Numbered from the stretch's first letter, positions 11,656 to 22,018 are shown. The stretch is 64,000 bases of DNA from Alopecurus myosuroides (GCA_028641055.1 CM054058.1:498869919-498933918); one strand, 5' to 3'. Numbers and translations: made by a program. Notes: generated from the sequence alone by a model not told the origin.

Positions 11656-11755
11656 CCGAAATTGTTTTGGGGAGTATTGAAATAGTCACCGGAATTGTTT
11701 CGGGGAATATTGAAATAGTCACCGGAATTGTTTTGGGGAATATTGAAATAGTTCA
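11656..11755 (+). repeat. 33-bp tandem repeat, three copies, in the LTR
   Basis: Three consecutive units of about 33 bases (starting 11656, 11689, 11722), each of the form CCGGAATTGTTTTGGGGAAT followed by ATTGAAATAGTCA, with one or two mismatches between units. They lie about 240 bases upstream of the TATA box, so in U3. Confidence 0.9.
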
Positions 11756-11992
11756 AGGTGGTATACATTAATGTTTGATTAACAAATAGTTCAAGGGGGT
11801 AAGTGTTAATGTTCGTTAATAGGATTAACAAATATTAAATAAATAAATGAAATTGTTTTATTTATTTATTAAAGAAAACCCTTGGAATTTTGAGTGGGAA
11901 TTGATGAGAGAATGAGTGGGCTGAGTGGAGACTCCACCCACATGATGAGGGGAGAGGTGGAGGCACCAAAATTTCGTGGATGCCTCCCTTCC

Positions 11993-12000
11993 TATAAATA
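11993..12000 (+). promoter_or_regulatory. TATA box of the BARE/Angela-type LTR
   Basis: TATAAATA in the context CTTCCTATAAATATAGGG, about 500 bases before the LTR end. The position suits the U3/R boundary of this family. Confidence 0.7.
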
Positions 12001-12497
12001 TAGGGCATGAGATCCCTCTCCCTCACACACTTGGTGTCGTCTCCATCTCCATCCTCCCGCTGATCCACCTCATGTTCATGCGCTTGGCGAAGCCCTGAAC
12101 AAAGTTTTCTCCACCACACCACACCGTCGTGATGCTGGTTTCCGAGGGATCCTCTACTTCCGGTGCCCCGCTGCATCGAGGGAACGGAGGTCGTCATCAA
12201 GCTGTACGTGTGACCGAGTGCGGAAGCGCTCCTAGGACCTTTTATGGGACATACAATGCATTACAGACGTATGATCATTACCCGATTGCAGTGCTCATCT
12301 TCGCGATCTTGAGATCGATGTGAGTACAACTACATCACCAACAAGATTTGATCTCGTAACGCTTTTTGTTTTCGAGAGTATTTTCTCCTTAAGACTCTCT
12401 CTATACACGTTACCTTTCATCTCCTAGATTAGATCTTGGCCTTTCATATTTACCGCGCGTAGGAATTTTTTTTGTTTTCTATGCAACGACCCCTTCA

Positions 12498-14087
12498 GTG
12501 GTATCAGAGCCGGATCTATGCGGAGATGTTTTGTGCGGCTAGAACACATAGGTGTATGTGGGCGTTGATGATCATGTTATTGCCTCCTTGAGTATTTTAT
12601 GATCTTAGTGGCATAGTTGGATGAAGCTGCCCCAGCCTAAGTTTACGTGTACTATGTACGCGAGAATTGTCTCACTTGTGGCTGAGGGGGTGTCCGTTTC
12701 TCCAACTATAATTAAGATCTAATCTACGAATGGTTGGTAAAAATATGTTTATCAACATTGTGGTTGATGTTCGTAGGTATGAACGGTTCTATCCTCGAAA
12801 GCCCTAAGCCACGTAAAATATGCAAAATAAATTAGAGGCGTCTAACTAGTTTTTGCTGGGCATGTGATGTGATATGATCAATGTTACAAATTTGATTATG
12901 ATATTATCTCTTTTGTAAACCATTGATATACCGGAAGGTATCCATATGGTTGTCTTATTATTGATGGACAATCAAAATGGGGTTCCATGGAACTTGGTAC
13001 CACGCCGGTGGAATGATGGATATCATACCATTGATGCACATGATGGAGATCAAGTGCAAGAAGCACCATATCATATCACATTATCCTTACATGTGATGTT
13101 AATCCTTTTATGCATTTTATTTTGCTTAGATAGCGACGGTAGCATTATAAGATGATCCCTCTCACTTAATATCAAGATAATAATGTGTTCTTCCTTATGT
13201 ATGCACCATTAAGAAAGTTCGTCGTTTCGAGACACCATGTGATGATCGGGTGTCATAGACTCAACGTTCGCATACAACGGGTGTTTTCAAGCCTAGCATG
13301 TACATACATGGACTTGAAACACACGCAATACTACGGTTCTACTTGGCGATCCTAGCATGTACATACATGGCCTCGGAACACGTAATCGAAAGGTAAAGCA
13401 TGAGTCATATGGATGATATGATGAACATGTTGATGTTCGCCTTTGAAGCTACATCATGTCACGTGATGATCGGTTTTGGTGTAGTGAATTTGGTTCGTGT
13501 AATCACTAAAGACGACTAAGTGGGATGTTGTTTTTGAGTGGGAGTTCATGGTATAATTTTGAATTAACTTGAACTTATTTATCATGAACAACCAATCAAA
13601 GTGAATTTGCAAAAATTGTAGTATTCATTGGCATCCACATAACTACCTTACACTTAGATTGTTAATTGAGATATAACTGTTATGCTCTGGTAAAAATCAT
13701 TTAAGATTGGTACCGTATTAGTGAAATTTAAAATTGAGTCCTATTGTAGATTTTTGGTATTTGCTACCTAGCTCCATATGGTTAATGATTCATTGATCTA
13801 GAGAGCAAATAATTCCTACTTAGAATCCAAAGTCATGGTTGCTTCCATATTACTTTATCTTCAAAAGAATGTTTTGTTGATCAAGGTGATTTAGAAACTA
13901 AAAAGAATTTTTTTCAGAAACAATCAAGTGAAAGATATATTGATATCTAGAAACTTATTTGTGGCAACATGATTGAGTATAATTTAGCGTGACAATGTAT
14001 GCTTATATTATTTGAATACATGCAATCATTGAAGACGATAGTGTCGAATATATACCAATTAGGGGTATATCAGATAGAGTCCTAAAG
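12498..14087 (+). mobile_element. leader (internal 5' region) of the BARE/Angela-type element
   Basis: 1.59 kb of non-coding leader follow the primer-binding site. It contains a repeated phrase CCTAGCATGTACATACATGG (13294 and 13351 areas). No gag is reached. BARE-like elements have a leader of this order before gag, and the Gypsy element at 14088 interrupts it near its end. The coding part and 3' LTR are not in the window. Confidence 0.7.
12499..12510 (+). other. tRNA primer-binding site of the BARE/Angela-type element
   Basis: TGGTATCAGAGC is an exact match to the initiator-Met primer-binding site and lies one base after the LTR end. Confidence 0.92.
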
Positions 14088-14586
14088 TGTCAGATTGCCA
14101 GGGTGGCCTGAATGGTAATGGATTACGGTCCATTAGGCGGCCCAGTAAGCTGACACACGGAAGCCGGATTCTAGAAGAACCCGGACCACAGCCCACGTGG
14201 TATGGCTTGGAGTAGAAGTCGGATTCTTGCCTTCCAAGTTAGAACTTACCGTAGTCTTCTAGGTTTCCTTTTCTGTAAGCCCTAACTCGGCTATTATATA
14301 AAGTCGAACGGGAGAGAAGAAAGATGGAGGCAATTAGCTAGAAGCCAACTCGTCGAGAAGTTGATCCTCGTCGAGTAGCTAAACCAACTCACATTGTACT
14401 TTGTATACTCCAGGCTTCAGCCCTGATTTAGTGATATTGCAGGAGTAGGAACGCCGCCTAGTTGCGTCGTACCAAACCTGGGTAAACTTTGGTGTCCTTG
14501 ATCGTCATACTACCACGTTCCCCCCACATCTCTATCATTAGTATCATGGCACCCCCGTCTATGAATTCTACTACGATGTATCGACA
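14088..14586 (+). repeat. 5' LTR of the Gypsy element
   Basis: 499 bp, beginning TGTCAGATTGCCAGG and ending GTATCGACA. TATA-like TATATAAAG lies at 14294-14302. It is followed by GTTGTAGCCAACCGTGGGGC, which resembles the ...CCCACCGTGGGGC primer-binding region of cereal Gypsy elements with changes. Confidence 0.75.
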
Positions 14587-14809
14587 GTTGTAGCCAACCG
14601 TGGGGCCAGCGACGTCAGACGTTATGTTTCGATCGGGGATACTCGGCGGAATTGGCAGTACCATAACTGTCGGAATCCTGGAATTCGACAACGACGTCGG
14701 GCGCTTCCTCGACAACGGATCGTACATGCCAGCACGGAATCATCTGGTAAGTGCCTGCGTTTTACCGATTGGATCTGCAAACATCTTTATTAGATTAACT
14801 GCATAGGCA

Positions 14810-15940
14810 ATGGGATTCTGTGGTGGAAGCAAATTTATCCCACCCGCCCTATACCTAGTCGAAGAAGACTATGACGCCAGATTTTTCTCAGATTGCCGAT
14901 ACTCTGCTAAATCGCACTTTGTCGGTATGGTGCAATCCGAGATCGCCGAAAACACGGATGAGAGCAATCCCGTGGAAGAGGCAAGAGAAAACAACCCCAC
15001 AATAGAGGTGGAAGATCCGACATCCGTAAATATGACGACGAACTCGGAAGCAGATTCCGTACTAGCCTCCATTGAGGTGAGATTGGAATCAGAACCCGGA
15101 TCAGATGAACTCGACTCCGAAGATGAAGACGAAGATGCTTTCAAAAGAAAGGTCAAATCTCTTCAAGAAGGATTCAACAAAGTACTTATGGAAAAACCGG
15201 CTGAAAACACGGATGCCGAAAGTCTGGAAAGCCCTAAAACACCTCCGCCAGATGAGGAAAGGGAGGATGGTGAAACCACTCCAACATACCCCGTTGTCAA
15301 GGGATTGACAGAGGATGAACCTGGTAAAAAACCTCCCTCTTCCAAGAAAAAACACAGGGCTTGCAAGAAACTCCAGTACAAACTCCGGAAGAAAAAGCTG
15401 GCAGATCCCGCCAATGAAAACCTGGAAGCCGCAGGAGGAAACGGAGTTAAGCCTTTGGTGAAGAAAACGAAGGAAATCTCTGTTCCTCCGATGTCAGAAC
15501 AAGACGAACGGGATTTACTTCAAACACCAGTGGGACCTCACGAACCCCCTGATGTGCTGGAAGCTAGGAGACAAGCTCTCCAAAGGCAACAACAACATCT
15601 ATTCAGAACTCAGGAAAATCTCCAAAAAACCCAGGCTGACATTAAGTTGCAGCAGGAAGAAATCGAGGAGTACGAGAGAAGGAATAGATATGGCATAAAA
15701 CCTACACGGTTACCCGGAATCGCAATACCGGAAGTACTGCCGCCAAAGGAACGGTTCCAAAACCCGGCCTGGCAAAAGCAAGTAAACGACACTGATGCCA
15801 GGGGCGAACCTGTATACAAAACCGCAGCAGAAAACGCAGAATCTGCATTCTCCATCCTCAACAATGATATGTACTCCAATGGCGAAAGACTTCAAGGGGT
15901 GTATGCTTTCCTAGGAAAGGCATTGCAACAGCAACAGTGA
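14810..15940 (+). CDS. Gypsy gag-related N-terminal protein
   Basis: An intact 376-codon frame. After a hydrophobic, aromatic start (MGFCGGSKFIPPALYLVEED) it becomes strongly acidic (residues 45-130, many Glu/Asp). A Lys-rich basic cluster follows at about 178-200 (PSSKKKHRACKKLQYKLRKK), then a Gln/Glu-rich probable coiled coil (about 255-290) and an Ala/Gln-rich end. I recognise no enzyme domain. Its place between LTR and gag, and the similar composition in cereal Gypsy gag proteins, suggest the N-terminal half of gag, now separated by a stop and frame change from the frame starting at 15982. Confidence 0.6.
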   Translation: MGFCGGSKFIPPALYLVEEDYDARFFSDCRYSAKSHFVGMVQSEIAENTDESNPVEEARENNPTIEVEDPTSVNMTTNSEADSVLASIEVRLESEPGSDELDSEDEDEDAFKRKVKSLQEGFNKVLMEKPAENTDAESLESPKTPPPDEEREDGETTPTYPVVKGLTEDEPGKKPPSSKKKHRACKKLQYKLRKKKLADPANENLEAAGGNGVKPLVKKTKEISVPPMSEQDERDLLQTPVGPHEPPDVLEARRQALQRQQQHLFRTQENLQKTQADIKLQQEEIEEYERRNRYGIKPTRLPGIAIPEVLPPKERFQNPAWQKQVNDTDARGEPVYKTAAENAESAFSILNNDMYSNGERLQGVYAFLGKALQQQQ

Positions 15941-15981
15941 GGGCAGGCAAGATCAGGGAAGTTGCACGATGACTCGGCCCT

Positions 15982-17064
15982 ATGCAAAAAACCACATGCG
16001 CCGCTGGAGCATCTGGACCTGAAGAACCGGGGGATTCAAGAAACTCAAAAGAGAAGAAAGGAGATCCGAGAAAGGACAAGAAAAACCCAGATAACAAGGA
16101 TGCAGCATCCAGAACCGGATCCCATCTGCCGAAAGGCGGAATAAATCCACGAGATCGGGAAGAACAAAACCGGAAGGACGGAAAAGAATTGACGCCTTCG
16201 AGACGCCCTGCTGAAAAAGCCGGAAGACATGAAATTCCTCACAGGCGTGAGAGATCCCGTACTCCTCCTAGGAACAAGGAAAGACACAGGAGTAGAACTC
16301 CACCTTATTCCAAAGGAAGTGATAACAGAGGAAATAGAGACAATCCCGGAAAAGCGCGTTTGCGCCACAATGGAAAAGAAAGGAGCAGATTCCCTTCTAT
16401 TCATTCAGCCGGTAGATATTCCGTACACGCCGATAGAGCGGAAAGAGATGATCTATACTTCGGACCTAAGTGTTTCACTGACAGGATCCGAAGAATAACT
16501 CTACATTCTATCTTCGCCAAAGTTGGTCCAACATATCAAAACTATACCGGCAGCACAAACCCAGATACCTGGCTCTCAGGCTATTACACAGCCGTCCAGA
16601 TTAACAACGGGACAGACCTAGAGGCAGTAAAATTCCTCCCCCTAATGTTACTGGATGGAGCCAGAGATTGGATTAACGGGCTTCCGTCAAGGACCATAGG
16701 CAGCTGGGATGACATGGCTAGATTTTTTACTCAGCATTTTCGGGGAGCTTACAAACGCCCCAACAACATCAACCAGCTAAACCGCTGCACCCAGTTTGAA
16801 GATGAGCCATATGTTGACTTTATCTCAAGGTGGACTGCAATGAAGAACAACTTCTCTGGAGTAACTGATGTACAAGCAATGCATGCTTTCGTCAATGGAT
16901 TAAAACCCGGCCTCGTACCGTTCATGATCGTTTCAAAAAAGCACAAAGATCTCGGATCTATGCTTACAACCGCAAATGAGCATGCAGCAGCTGAAGATGA
17001 TATCAGAGCAAGAGGTGGAAATACAGACGCTTTGATTCAAGCCAAAAAAGACCCCTCGTTCTGA
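15982..17064 (+). CDS. Gypsy gag (Retrotrans_gag domain)
   Basis: An intact 360-codon frame. Residues 1-150 are rich in Arg, Lys and Ser. About 175-290 hold the Retrotrans_gag domain, recognised by YTGSTNPDTWLSGYYTAV, LDGARDWINGLP, ARFFTQHFRGAY and DFISRWTAMKNNFSGV. The C-terminus (NEHAAAEDDIRARGG) is the usual linker before the zinc finger, which is not in frame. In the family it builds the particle and binds RNA. The start at 15982 is the first ATG and may not be the true one, since the preceding frame is probably the same protein. Confidence 0.8.
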   Translation: MQKTTCAAGASGPEEPGDSRNSKEKKGDPRKDKKNPDNKDAASRTGSHLPKGGINPRDREEQNRKDGKELTPSRRPAEKAGRHEIPHRRERSRTPPRNKERHRSRTPPYSKGSDNRGNRDNPGKARLRHNGKERSRFPSIHSAGRYSVHADRAERDDLYFGPKCFTDRIRRITLHSIFAKVGPTYQNYTGSTNPDTWLSGYYTAVQINNGTDLEAVKFLPLMLLDGARDWINGLPSRTIGSWDDMARFFTQHFRGAYKRPNNINQLNRCTQFEDEPYVDFISRWTAMKNNFSGVTDVQAMHAFVNGLKPGLVPFMIVSKKHKDLGSMLTTANEHAAAEDDIRARGGNTDALIQAKKDPSF

Positions 17065-17248
17065 GAAAAAAGACACTCCAGAGGCACAACAAAAGCCCAA
17101 AGAAGTTAACATAACCTTTGGAAAGGAAAATGGGAGAAAATGGAAAGGAAGAAGCACATAACCTATCTCCTACACAAAAGAAGAGTGGGAAAGAATTAAG
17201 TCGGAAAACTGTGTCCATCATTCGCAATTTGGGAAACCCACCCAAGGT

Positions 17249-17443
17249 GAATCTCCGAGACCCATCTCAATCATAGCAACATACGTTTTCACGACATCGT
17301 TCCTGGCAGGAAAGCACGATCCCTAGGAGAAATTTCCCCATATGTAACCTTTGGAGAGAAAGAACATTTCCGCCAGGGAAAAAATTCTTTCGAGGTTGTG
17401 TGGTTCGAAAGTGTGTATCACGCAATAGTCGGACGTCCAGCTT
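17249..17443 (+). repeat. internal duplication in Gypsy pol, copy 1
   Basis: 195 bases repeated at 17572-17766 with a handful of mismatches (offset 323). Both start GAATCTCCGAGACCC and end GGACGTCCAGCTT. Confidence 0.95.
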
Positions 17444-17571
17444 ATGAAAGGCAATGCAGGATCAGGAAGCAAAGGTAAGAGTTCCAAGAGGAAATTCTCC
17501 AAGCAAAAGACAGAAGCTGAAAAAGAAGACAGTGAATCGGACACTGATGAAAAAAATCCAGGAACAACAGC

Positions 17572-17766
17572 GAATCTCCGAGACCCATCTCAATCATAGC
17601 AACATACGTTTTCACGACATCGTTCCTGGCAGGAAAGCACGATCCCTAGGAGAAATTTCCCCATATGTAACCTTTGGAGAGAAAGAACATTTCCGCCAGG
17701 AAAAAAATTCTTTCGAGGTTGTGTCGTTCGAAAGTGTGTATCACGCAATACTCGGACGTCCAGCTT
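17572..17766 (+). repeat. internal duplication in Gypsy pol, copy 2
   Basis: Second copy of the 195-base segment. This copy is continuous with the rest of the protease/linker coding sequence, so it is probably the ancestral position. Confidence 0.95.
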
Positions 17767-18092
17767 TTGCCAAATTCATGGCAAGATCATGTTATATCTA
17801 TAACAAGCCGAAGATGCCAGGACCAAAAGGAGGAGTAATCACCATAAAGGAAGACTTCAAATTGGCGAACGAGCTGGAAAAAGAAAACGCCCTTTGCGCA
17901 GAAAAAGTGATAGCAAAGGAGGAACTGAAGGAGCTGGCAAAAGAAGTATCGCCGACAGAGATGCCGGCAGGAAAAGAAAACCGGAAGCCGGCAGACAGCT
18001 TCAAAGCTTACGAGAATACAAGACAGGTTATCCTAGATCCCAAAGATCCGACAAAAATTGTCGTAGTGGGAACTGGAATGACCGACAAATAG

Positions 18093-18870
18093 GAAAGCGA
18101 GCTCATCAAGTTCCTCCGTGAGAACTGGGATATTTTTGCATGGTGTCCTGCGGACATGCCAGGCGTACACAGGGAACTTGCTGAGCACCAACTCAAGTTG
18201 ATTCCAGGATCTAAACCCGTCAAACAAGGTCTCCGTCGATTTGCCGGAAGGCTATTGGCAAGGAGAATATCCGGCTATTAGCAGCTGATTTTATCCGCGA
18301 AGTAATACATACTGAATGGTCTGCAAACCCAGTATTAGTGCCGAAGAAAGATAGTACTGTTCTTAGGATGTGTATATATTACACCGGCCTGAACAAACTG
18401 TGTCCAAAAGATAGATTCGCGTTACCGTGAATCGATCAAATAATAGATGCCACTGCTGGCTCTGAGCTTTTATGCTTTTTGGATGCTTATTCCGGGTACC
18501 ATCAAATACGTGTGAAGGAAGAAGACCAAATCAAAACCTTCTTCATAACCCCGTATGGAACATACTATTACATAACCATGCCTTTTGGCCTGAAGAACGC
18601 AGGTGCAACCTACCAGCGTTGCATGCAACGGTGTTTGCATAGTCAGATTGGCAAAAATGTTCACGTTTACGTGGACGACATTGCCGTCGTTTCCAAGAAA
18701 AATGACACACTCCTTGAAGATTTGCGAGAAACCTTTGAAAATTTGCGCACTTACAAAATGAAGTTGAATCCATTAAAGTGCGTATTCGGGGTTCCCTCAG
18801 GAAAACTTCTGGGTTTCATCGTTTCTCACGGAGGAATAGAAGTAAACCCGGAAATTTTCGAGGCCGTCCG
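18093..18870 (+). pseudogene. Gypsy reverse transcriptase, truncated
   Basis: Begins with ELIKFLRENWDIFAWCPADM, the conserved lead-in to Gypsy RT. The finger motifs follow with shifts and stops: a stop at 18428-18430, then LDAYSGYHQI. The frame at 18479-18870 has TMPFGLKNAGATYQR and the catalytic VYVDDIAVVSK. After VNPEIFEAVRN the sequence loses similarity at about 18870. RNase H and integrase are gone. Confidence 0.85.
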
Positions 18871-19114
18871 TAATAAAGTCCGGCTGCGATTATGTACACA
18901 CCTGCATCGGTTCTATTTAGCAGTTTCCTTAGAGATTTTGGGAGGCGGAATTTATTTTCGCCCGTCACAGTTGCATCTTATTGGAGCCGCATTTTTCTTT
19001 AGAGGCGGTTTATCTACACAAATCGGCTAAGGGGCAGAGTTTCCAAGCTTGTTCTTTTTTTCAAGGGTAAAACTGTCTGTAGTAATGGTCTCTAATACAT
19101 ACCTTTCTACTAGT
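18871..19114 (+). mobile_element. 3' terminal fragment of a CACTA element
   Basis: Ends TTTCTACTAGTG at 19114, the inverse of the CACTAGTAGAAA terminus typical of CACTA elements. Before it lie subterminal-type phrases (GAGGCGGTTTATC, GGGAGGCGGAATTTA). The left edge joins Gypsy RT directly. No matching 5' terminus is in the window, so this is a remnant after deletion or rearrangement. Confidence 0.6.
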
Positions 19115-19424
19115 GTTTGTGTGCAACAGAAAAATGCATTAAGAATAGTACGCAATGTAAGCAATAATTCTCATCCGTAGACAAGAACACAACGGTTTTC
19201 TCCCTAGTGGCAACGTCACACCCCCAACCATAGTGTTTCTGTCACTCGAGCACAAATGAAAAGGAGGCATGATCCCACTATCTAGCATATAAACAATCTC
19301 TTGGAGGTACATACAACAACTTGGACAAGGAAATGATACACACCGGAGATCATTGCAAGACAAGATTAGAACTCTCTAAAGATATAAGTGGATCATCTCA
19401 ATGTGATATGAACAAAATAATCAA
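19115..19424. other. unclassified 310-bp segment between two CACTA termini
   Basis: No gene, terminus or repeat recognised. It may be flanking DNA of both neighbouring CACTA elements or a remnant of another repeat. The true 5' end of the large CACTA could lie within it, but no CACTA start motif is clear. Confidence 0.35.
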
Positions 19425-19505
19425 CGGCTATTCTGCGCCACGCCTAGTTCAGATAGCCGTGATGCACCAGCAGGCAGGTGCGCCACGGCTATGCCTGGGT
19501 GCATT
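19425..19505 (+). repeat. 5' subterminal repeats of the large CACTA
   Basis: Contains CTGCGCCACGCCTAG, AGCCGTGATGCACC, GTGCGCCACGGCTATGCC and close variants. In characterised CACTA elements such subterminal motifs are binding sites for element-encoded proteins and lie next to the promoter. Confidence 0.7.
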
Positions 19506-20146
19506 TTTAAGTGTTTGGACCACCTACCAGCTCTCATTCCCCCACCTCTCCACCCCATTTTATATCTAGTTGTCCCCTACCTCCTCATCACCCCTTTTTT
19601 CCCATTTTCCCAACATTTTAAGCTTGTTTAACCTATTGTATTTGATATATATGTGAGGGGAATCTCTAGTAAACACTCATCTCTCCACCCCATCTCACTT
19701 AACCACTTTTTCTTCCATCTTTTTCACTCCCTATAGCCACACACACTCTCTCGGTCTCGTGTCGGCAAAATATATAGTTGGTGAATTGTTGGAGTGATAT
19801 TTATATATATGATTGCATGTATATATGTGTGAATATGTTGTATGTATGTGTCTCTCGCTCTCATCGATCGGTACCTCGTCACGGCAAGATTCATATGGTG
19901 TCATATATACATGCGAAATTGTGTTGTGTATCTTTGATGAAAATTGTGGATGTCTTAAAAATGAGTTGCCATGTGTTGCCAAAATGTTGATTCATTTACA
20001 TTTCGGCGACCATACACTCCGATAATGTCCTATTTTTAGCAAAGATCATGCCGAATTTTTCCGTCGACGACCATGCATGCATCATCCATATAATGAGTAA
20101 TTTGATTTTAATTAAATTGGCTTTTGATCTTTTTGTACTATGCAGG
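19506..20146 (+). other. 5' leader and first intron of the CACTA transposase gene
   Basis: About 640 non-coding bases between the subterminal repeats and the first recognisable exon. The end CTATGCAG at 20139-20146 suits a splice acceptor. It contains the leader motif at 19961-20070 that recurs before the second gene. Confidence 0.5.
19961..20070 (+). repeat. leader motif, copy before the transposase gene
   Basis: About 110 bases starting ATGAGTTGCC and ending CCGAATTTTTCCG, with landmarks AAAATGTTGA, TTTCGGCGA and TTAGCAAAGATCATGCC. A diverged copy lies at 45819-45922, in the same place relative to the second gene. Confidence 0.75.
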
Positions 20147-20939
20147 AAGCCATGCATATATGCAAAGGCATCGTGGCTAGATTTATGAAACATGCAACAG
20201 ACGAAATGTTTCAAAATAACACGACGGAGATAAGCTGTCCTTATCGAAGATGCAAACTGCAACGCTTGATCACATACGATTGCGGTGACTTGGAGTCGCA
20301 CCTTATCCGTCATGGTTTCATGGATGGCTACACTCCTTACCCGACAAGAGATGAACAAGATGAACACGACGCTAATGGGACGACCGGAAGTGAGGAAGGA
20401 AATATTATCCGGGTAATAACGGCGATGGCGGGCGAGAAGATGAAGAGTCTCCCGGACATGATGAAGGACATCATGATCAAGATGAAGGACATGATCATGA
20501 TCAAGACGAAGGACATCAGGATAAAGATTTCGGAGCAGATGGGACATTGTCGTCGGACTGGGTGCGGGACCCTCATGTTCAAGCACTGCTTCTCAAGGAG
20601 ACTAGCAACACCAGAGCTGCTGCTAGAGAGAAATTGAGGCTGTCGCAACTGGAGATAGACGCGGTTACTCCATTGTATGAAGGATGCGCGAGCGAGGATA
20701 CCCGTTTGAACGTAACGCTCAGGACCCTAGAGATGAAGACAAAGCACAGATGGACTGATGCGAGCTACGATGAAAACATGGCATTTTAGCACGACCGTCT
20801 TCCCACGGGGAACAAAAGTCCAACAAGCATCGAGGAGGCCAAGAAAGTCGTGTGCCCGCTGGATTTACCTCACGTGAAATACCATGCGTGCATTAATGAC
20901 TACATCATCTATCGGGGCGCAGACACAGAGAGAACCATA
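20147..20939 (+). pseudogene. CACTA transposase (TNP2 type), 5' part
   Basis: N-terminal part of the DDE-type transposase that would cut and move the element. The first segment carries the Transpos_assoc domain: CKGIVARFMKHA, ISCPYRRCKLQ and LIRHGFMDGYTPY. An acidic His/Asp-rich linker follows in a shifted frame, then SSDWVRDPHVQALLLKETSN and RLNVTLRTLEMKTKHRWTDA. A stop falls at 20787-20789, after which PTGNKSPTSIEEAKKVVCPL and the zinc-site start CINDYIIYRG...TICP continue. The LTR array splits the CPxC zinc site at 20944. Frameshifts and stops make it non-functional. Confidence 0.88.
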
Positions 20940-20944
20940 TGTCC

Positions 20945-22018
20945 TGTAACACCCCAGGTAACAACCCTACCTGGCAATGTTACACATACTTTAAAACTTC
21001 GAAATACCAAAGGTAAAACTATAAATTTCGACAAAGTCTCCTTTGTTTAAGTGAACTTCCTTGACATGAGAAGAAGAATACACATCCAATTTTATGCATA
21101 GACACAGCTACCAGGTTAAACAAGAACAATCTATAATTTATATCCAAGATGTCTCATAACCACCAACTTTGTATCCACAAAAATAATCCAAACCACATAG
21201 AAACGAATAAGTCAAGAGCAACTTGAGTCTTAGCAAGGATAAACTAATCTATGTATGGAAGTTGTAATGTGTGATAGTAGTGTCGAAACATGTAGTTGTG
21301 CTACTCCCAACCCATGCATGTCGTCCTCAATAGTACCTAAAAACATAGAAGCCACAAGGGTGAGTACAAGGGAAGATACTCCTCACGTGGCTGACTCTAA
21401 TCAGATAAGAAAATAATCAGGCAACGACCTAGCTAGCACAATAGAAAAGTTAACAACGCGTACCCAGCAGCCTTGCAGTTCTTGGCGAGACGATTCTACG
21501 CAGTGGCAGCACAGCCGAGATGGACACAGTCGTGGAGAGCAGCCTCGTAAACCTCACAGCCTCAGCGACGACCCGACGGCGGCGACGCTGCAGATCCAGC
21601 GGACAGAGCAGGCGACCTCGCGACAGCGGCAACAATACTGAACGGATCGGATAACTAGGGTATGCGAGCCGGCGGCGTTTCTTTACCTAGTGCCCTTAAA
21701 CAGATGGCGCAGCTCGACGTCTCAAAATCAACTCGTTTACAAAGAAGCCCAACCCAGCCCATTTGTTTCTTTCCTCTCGTGTGTGTCCAGCTGAACAAGG
21801 AAGTCAAGCTTTGTTCTAACAAAGCCATCCTATTTTATTTCCATGGGCACGTCGAGGTACTCTTGGCACTCGCACTATTTTTTTGTTTTCATTCTTTTGT
21901 CTTTCTTATCCTCAGTTCCTATTACCAGATCATACTTAAATAGCATCAAGGTCCTATTTTCTTCTTTATGAAAATTAAACAAGCACACAAGATTAGAATC
22001 AAAATTTGGGGTATTACA
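20945..22018 (-). repeat. LTR 1 (terminal 3' LTR), internally deleted
   Basis: 1074 bp, against about 2.1 kb for the other three. Relative to LTR 2 it lacks about 1033 bp, joining GTGAGTACAAGG directly to GAAGATACTCC near 21370. The breakpoints in LTR 2 share AAGG, so the loss could be microhomology-mediated. Both termini are intact. Confidence 0.93.

Larger units (their letters stand above)
10758..12497 (+). repeat. 5' LTR of a BARE/Angela-type Copia element
   Basis: 1740 bp, the length typical of BARE/Angela/WIS LTRs. It starts TGTTGAAGGGAATATGCCC and ends CCCCTTCA, followed by a canonical primer-binding site. The early AATATGCCCGAGAGGCAATAA and GTTGATAACGGGGTCA segments resemble this family. 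The bases before it, GAAGT (10753-10757), would be the target duplication, but the other end is not in the window. A TATA box and a 33-bp repeat are listed separately. Confidence 0.85.
17065..18092 (+). pseudogene. Gypsy protease region, decayed and partly duplicated
   Basis: Between gag and RT, fragments in several frames match the aspartic-protease region and following linker of cereal Gypsy pol. The clearest piece is SVYHAILGRPAFAKFMA with CYIYNKPKMPGPKGGVITI. The frame 17454-18092 begins with unrelated sequence and picks up this region after about 80 codons. No intact DTG/DSG active site is visible. An internal duplication (17249-17443 and 17572-17766) disrupts it. Confidence 0.65.
14088..18870 (+). 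mobile_element. Ty3/gypsy element, 5' part only (Fatima-like)
   Basis: It begins with a 499-bp LTR and runs through two gag frames, a decayed protease region and RT. It ends abruptly near 18870 within RT, where the sequence changes to the end of a CACTA element. Integrase, RNase H and 3' LTR are missing. TAAAG at 14083-14087 is the presumed target site within the BARE/Angela leader. The gag resembles the wheat Fatima-type Gypsy group from memory; the exact family is not verified. Confidence 0.85.

Noticed and set aside
17454..17580. Independent new gene start MQDQEAKVRVPRGNSPSKRQ
   Set aside because: This Lys/Arg-rich start lies between the two copies of the internal duplication and reads into protease-region sequence, so it is rearranged Gypsy pol.
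20945..22018. TGTAACACCCC / GGGGTATTACA ends with a 5-bp duplication first read as a DNA transposon
   Set aside because: Primer-binding sites, polypurine tracts and direct repetition of the whole 1-2 kb terminal block show that these are LTRs of a retrotransposon.
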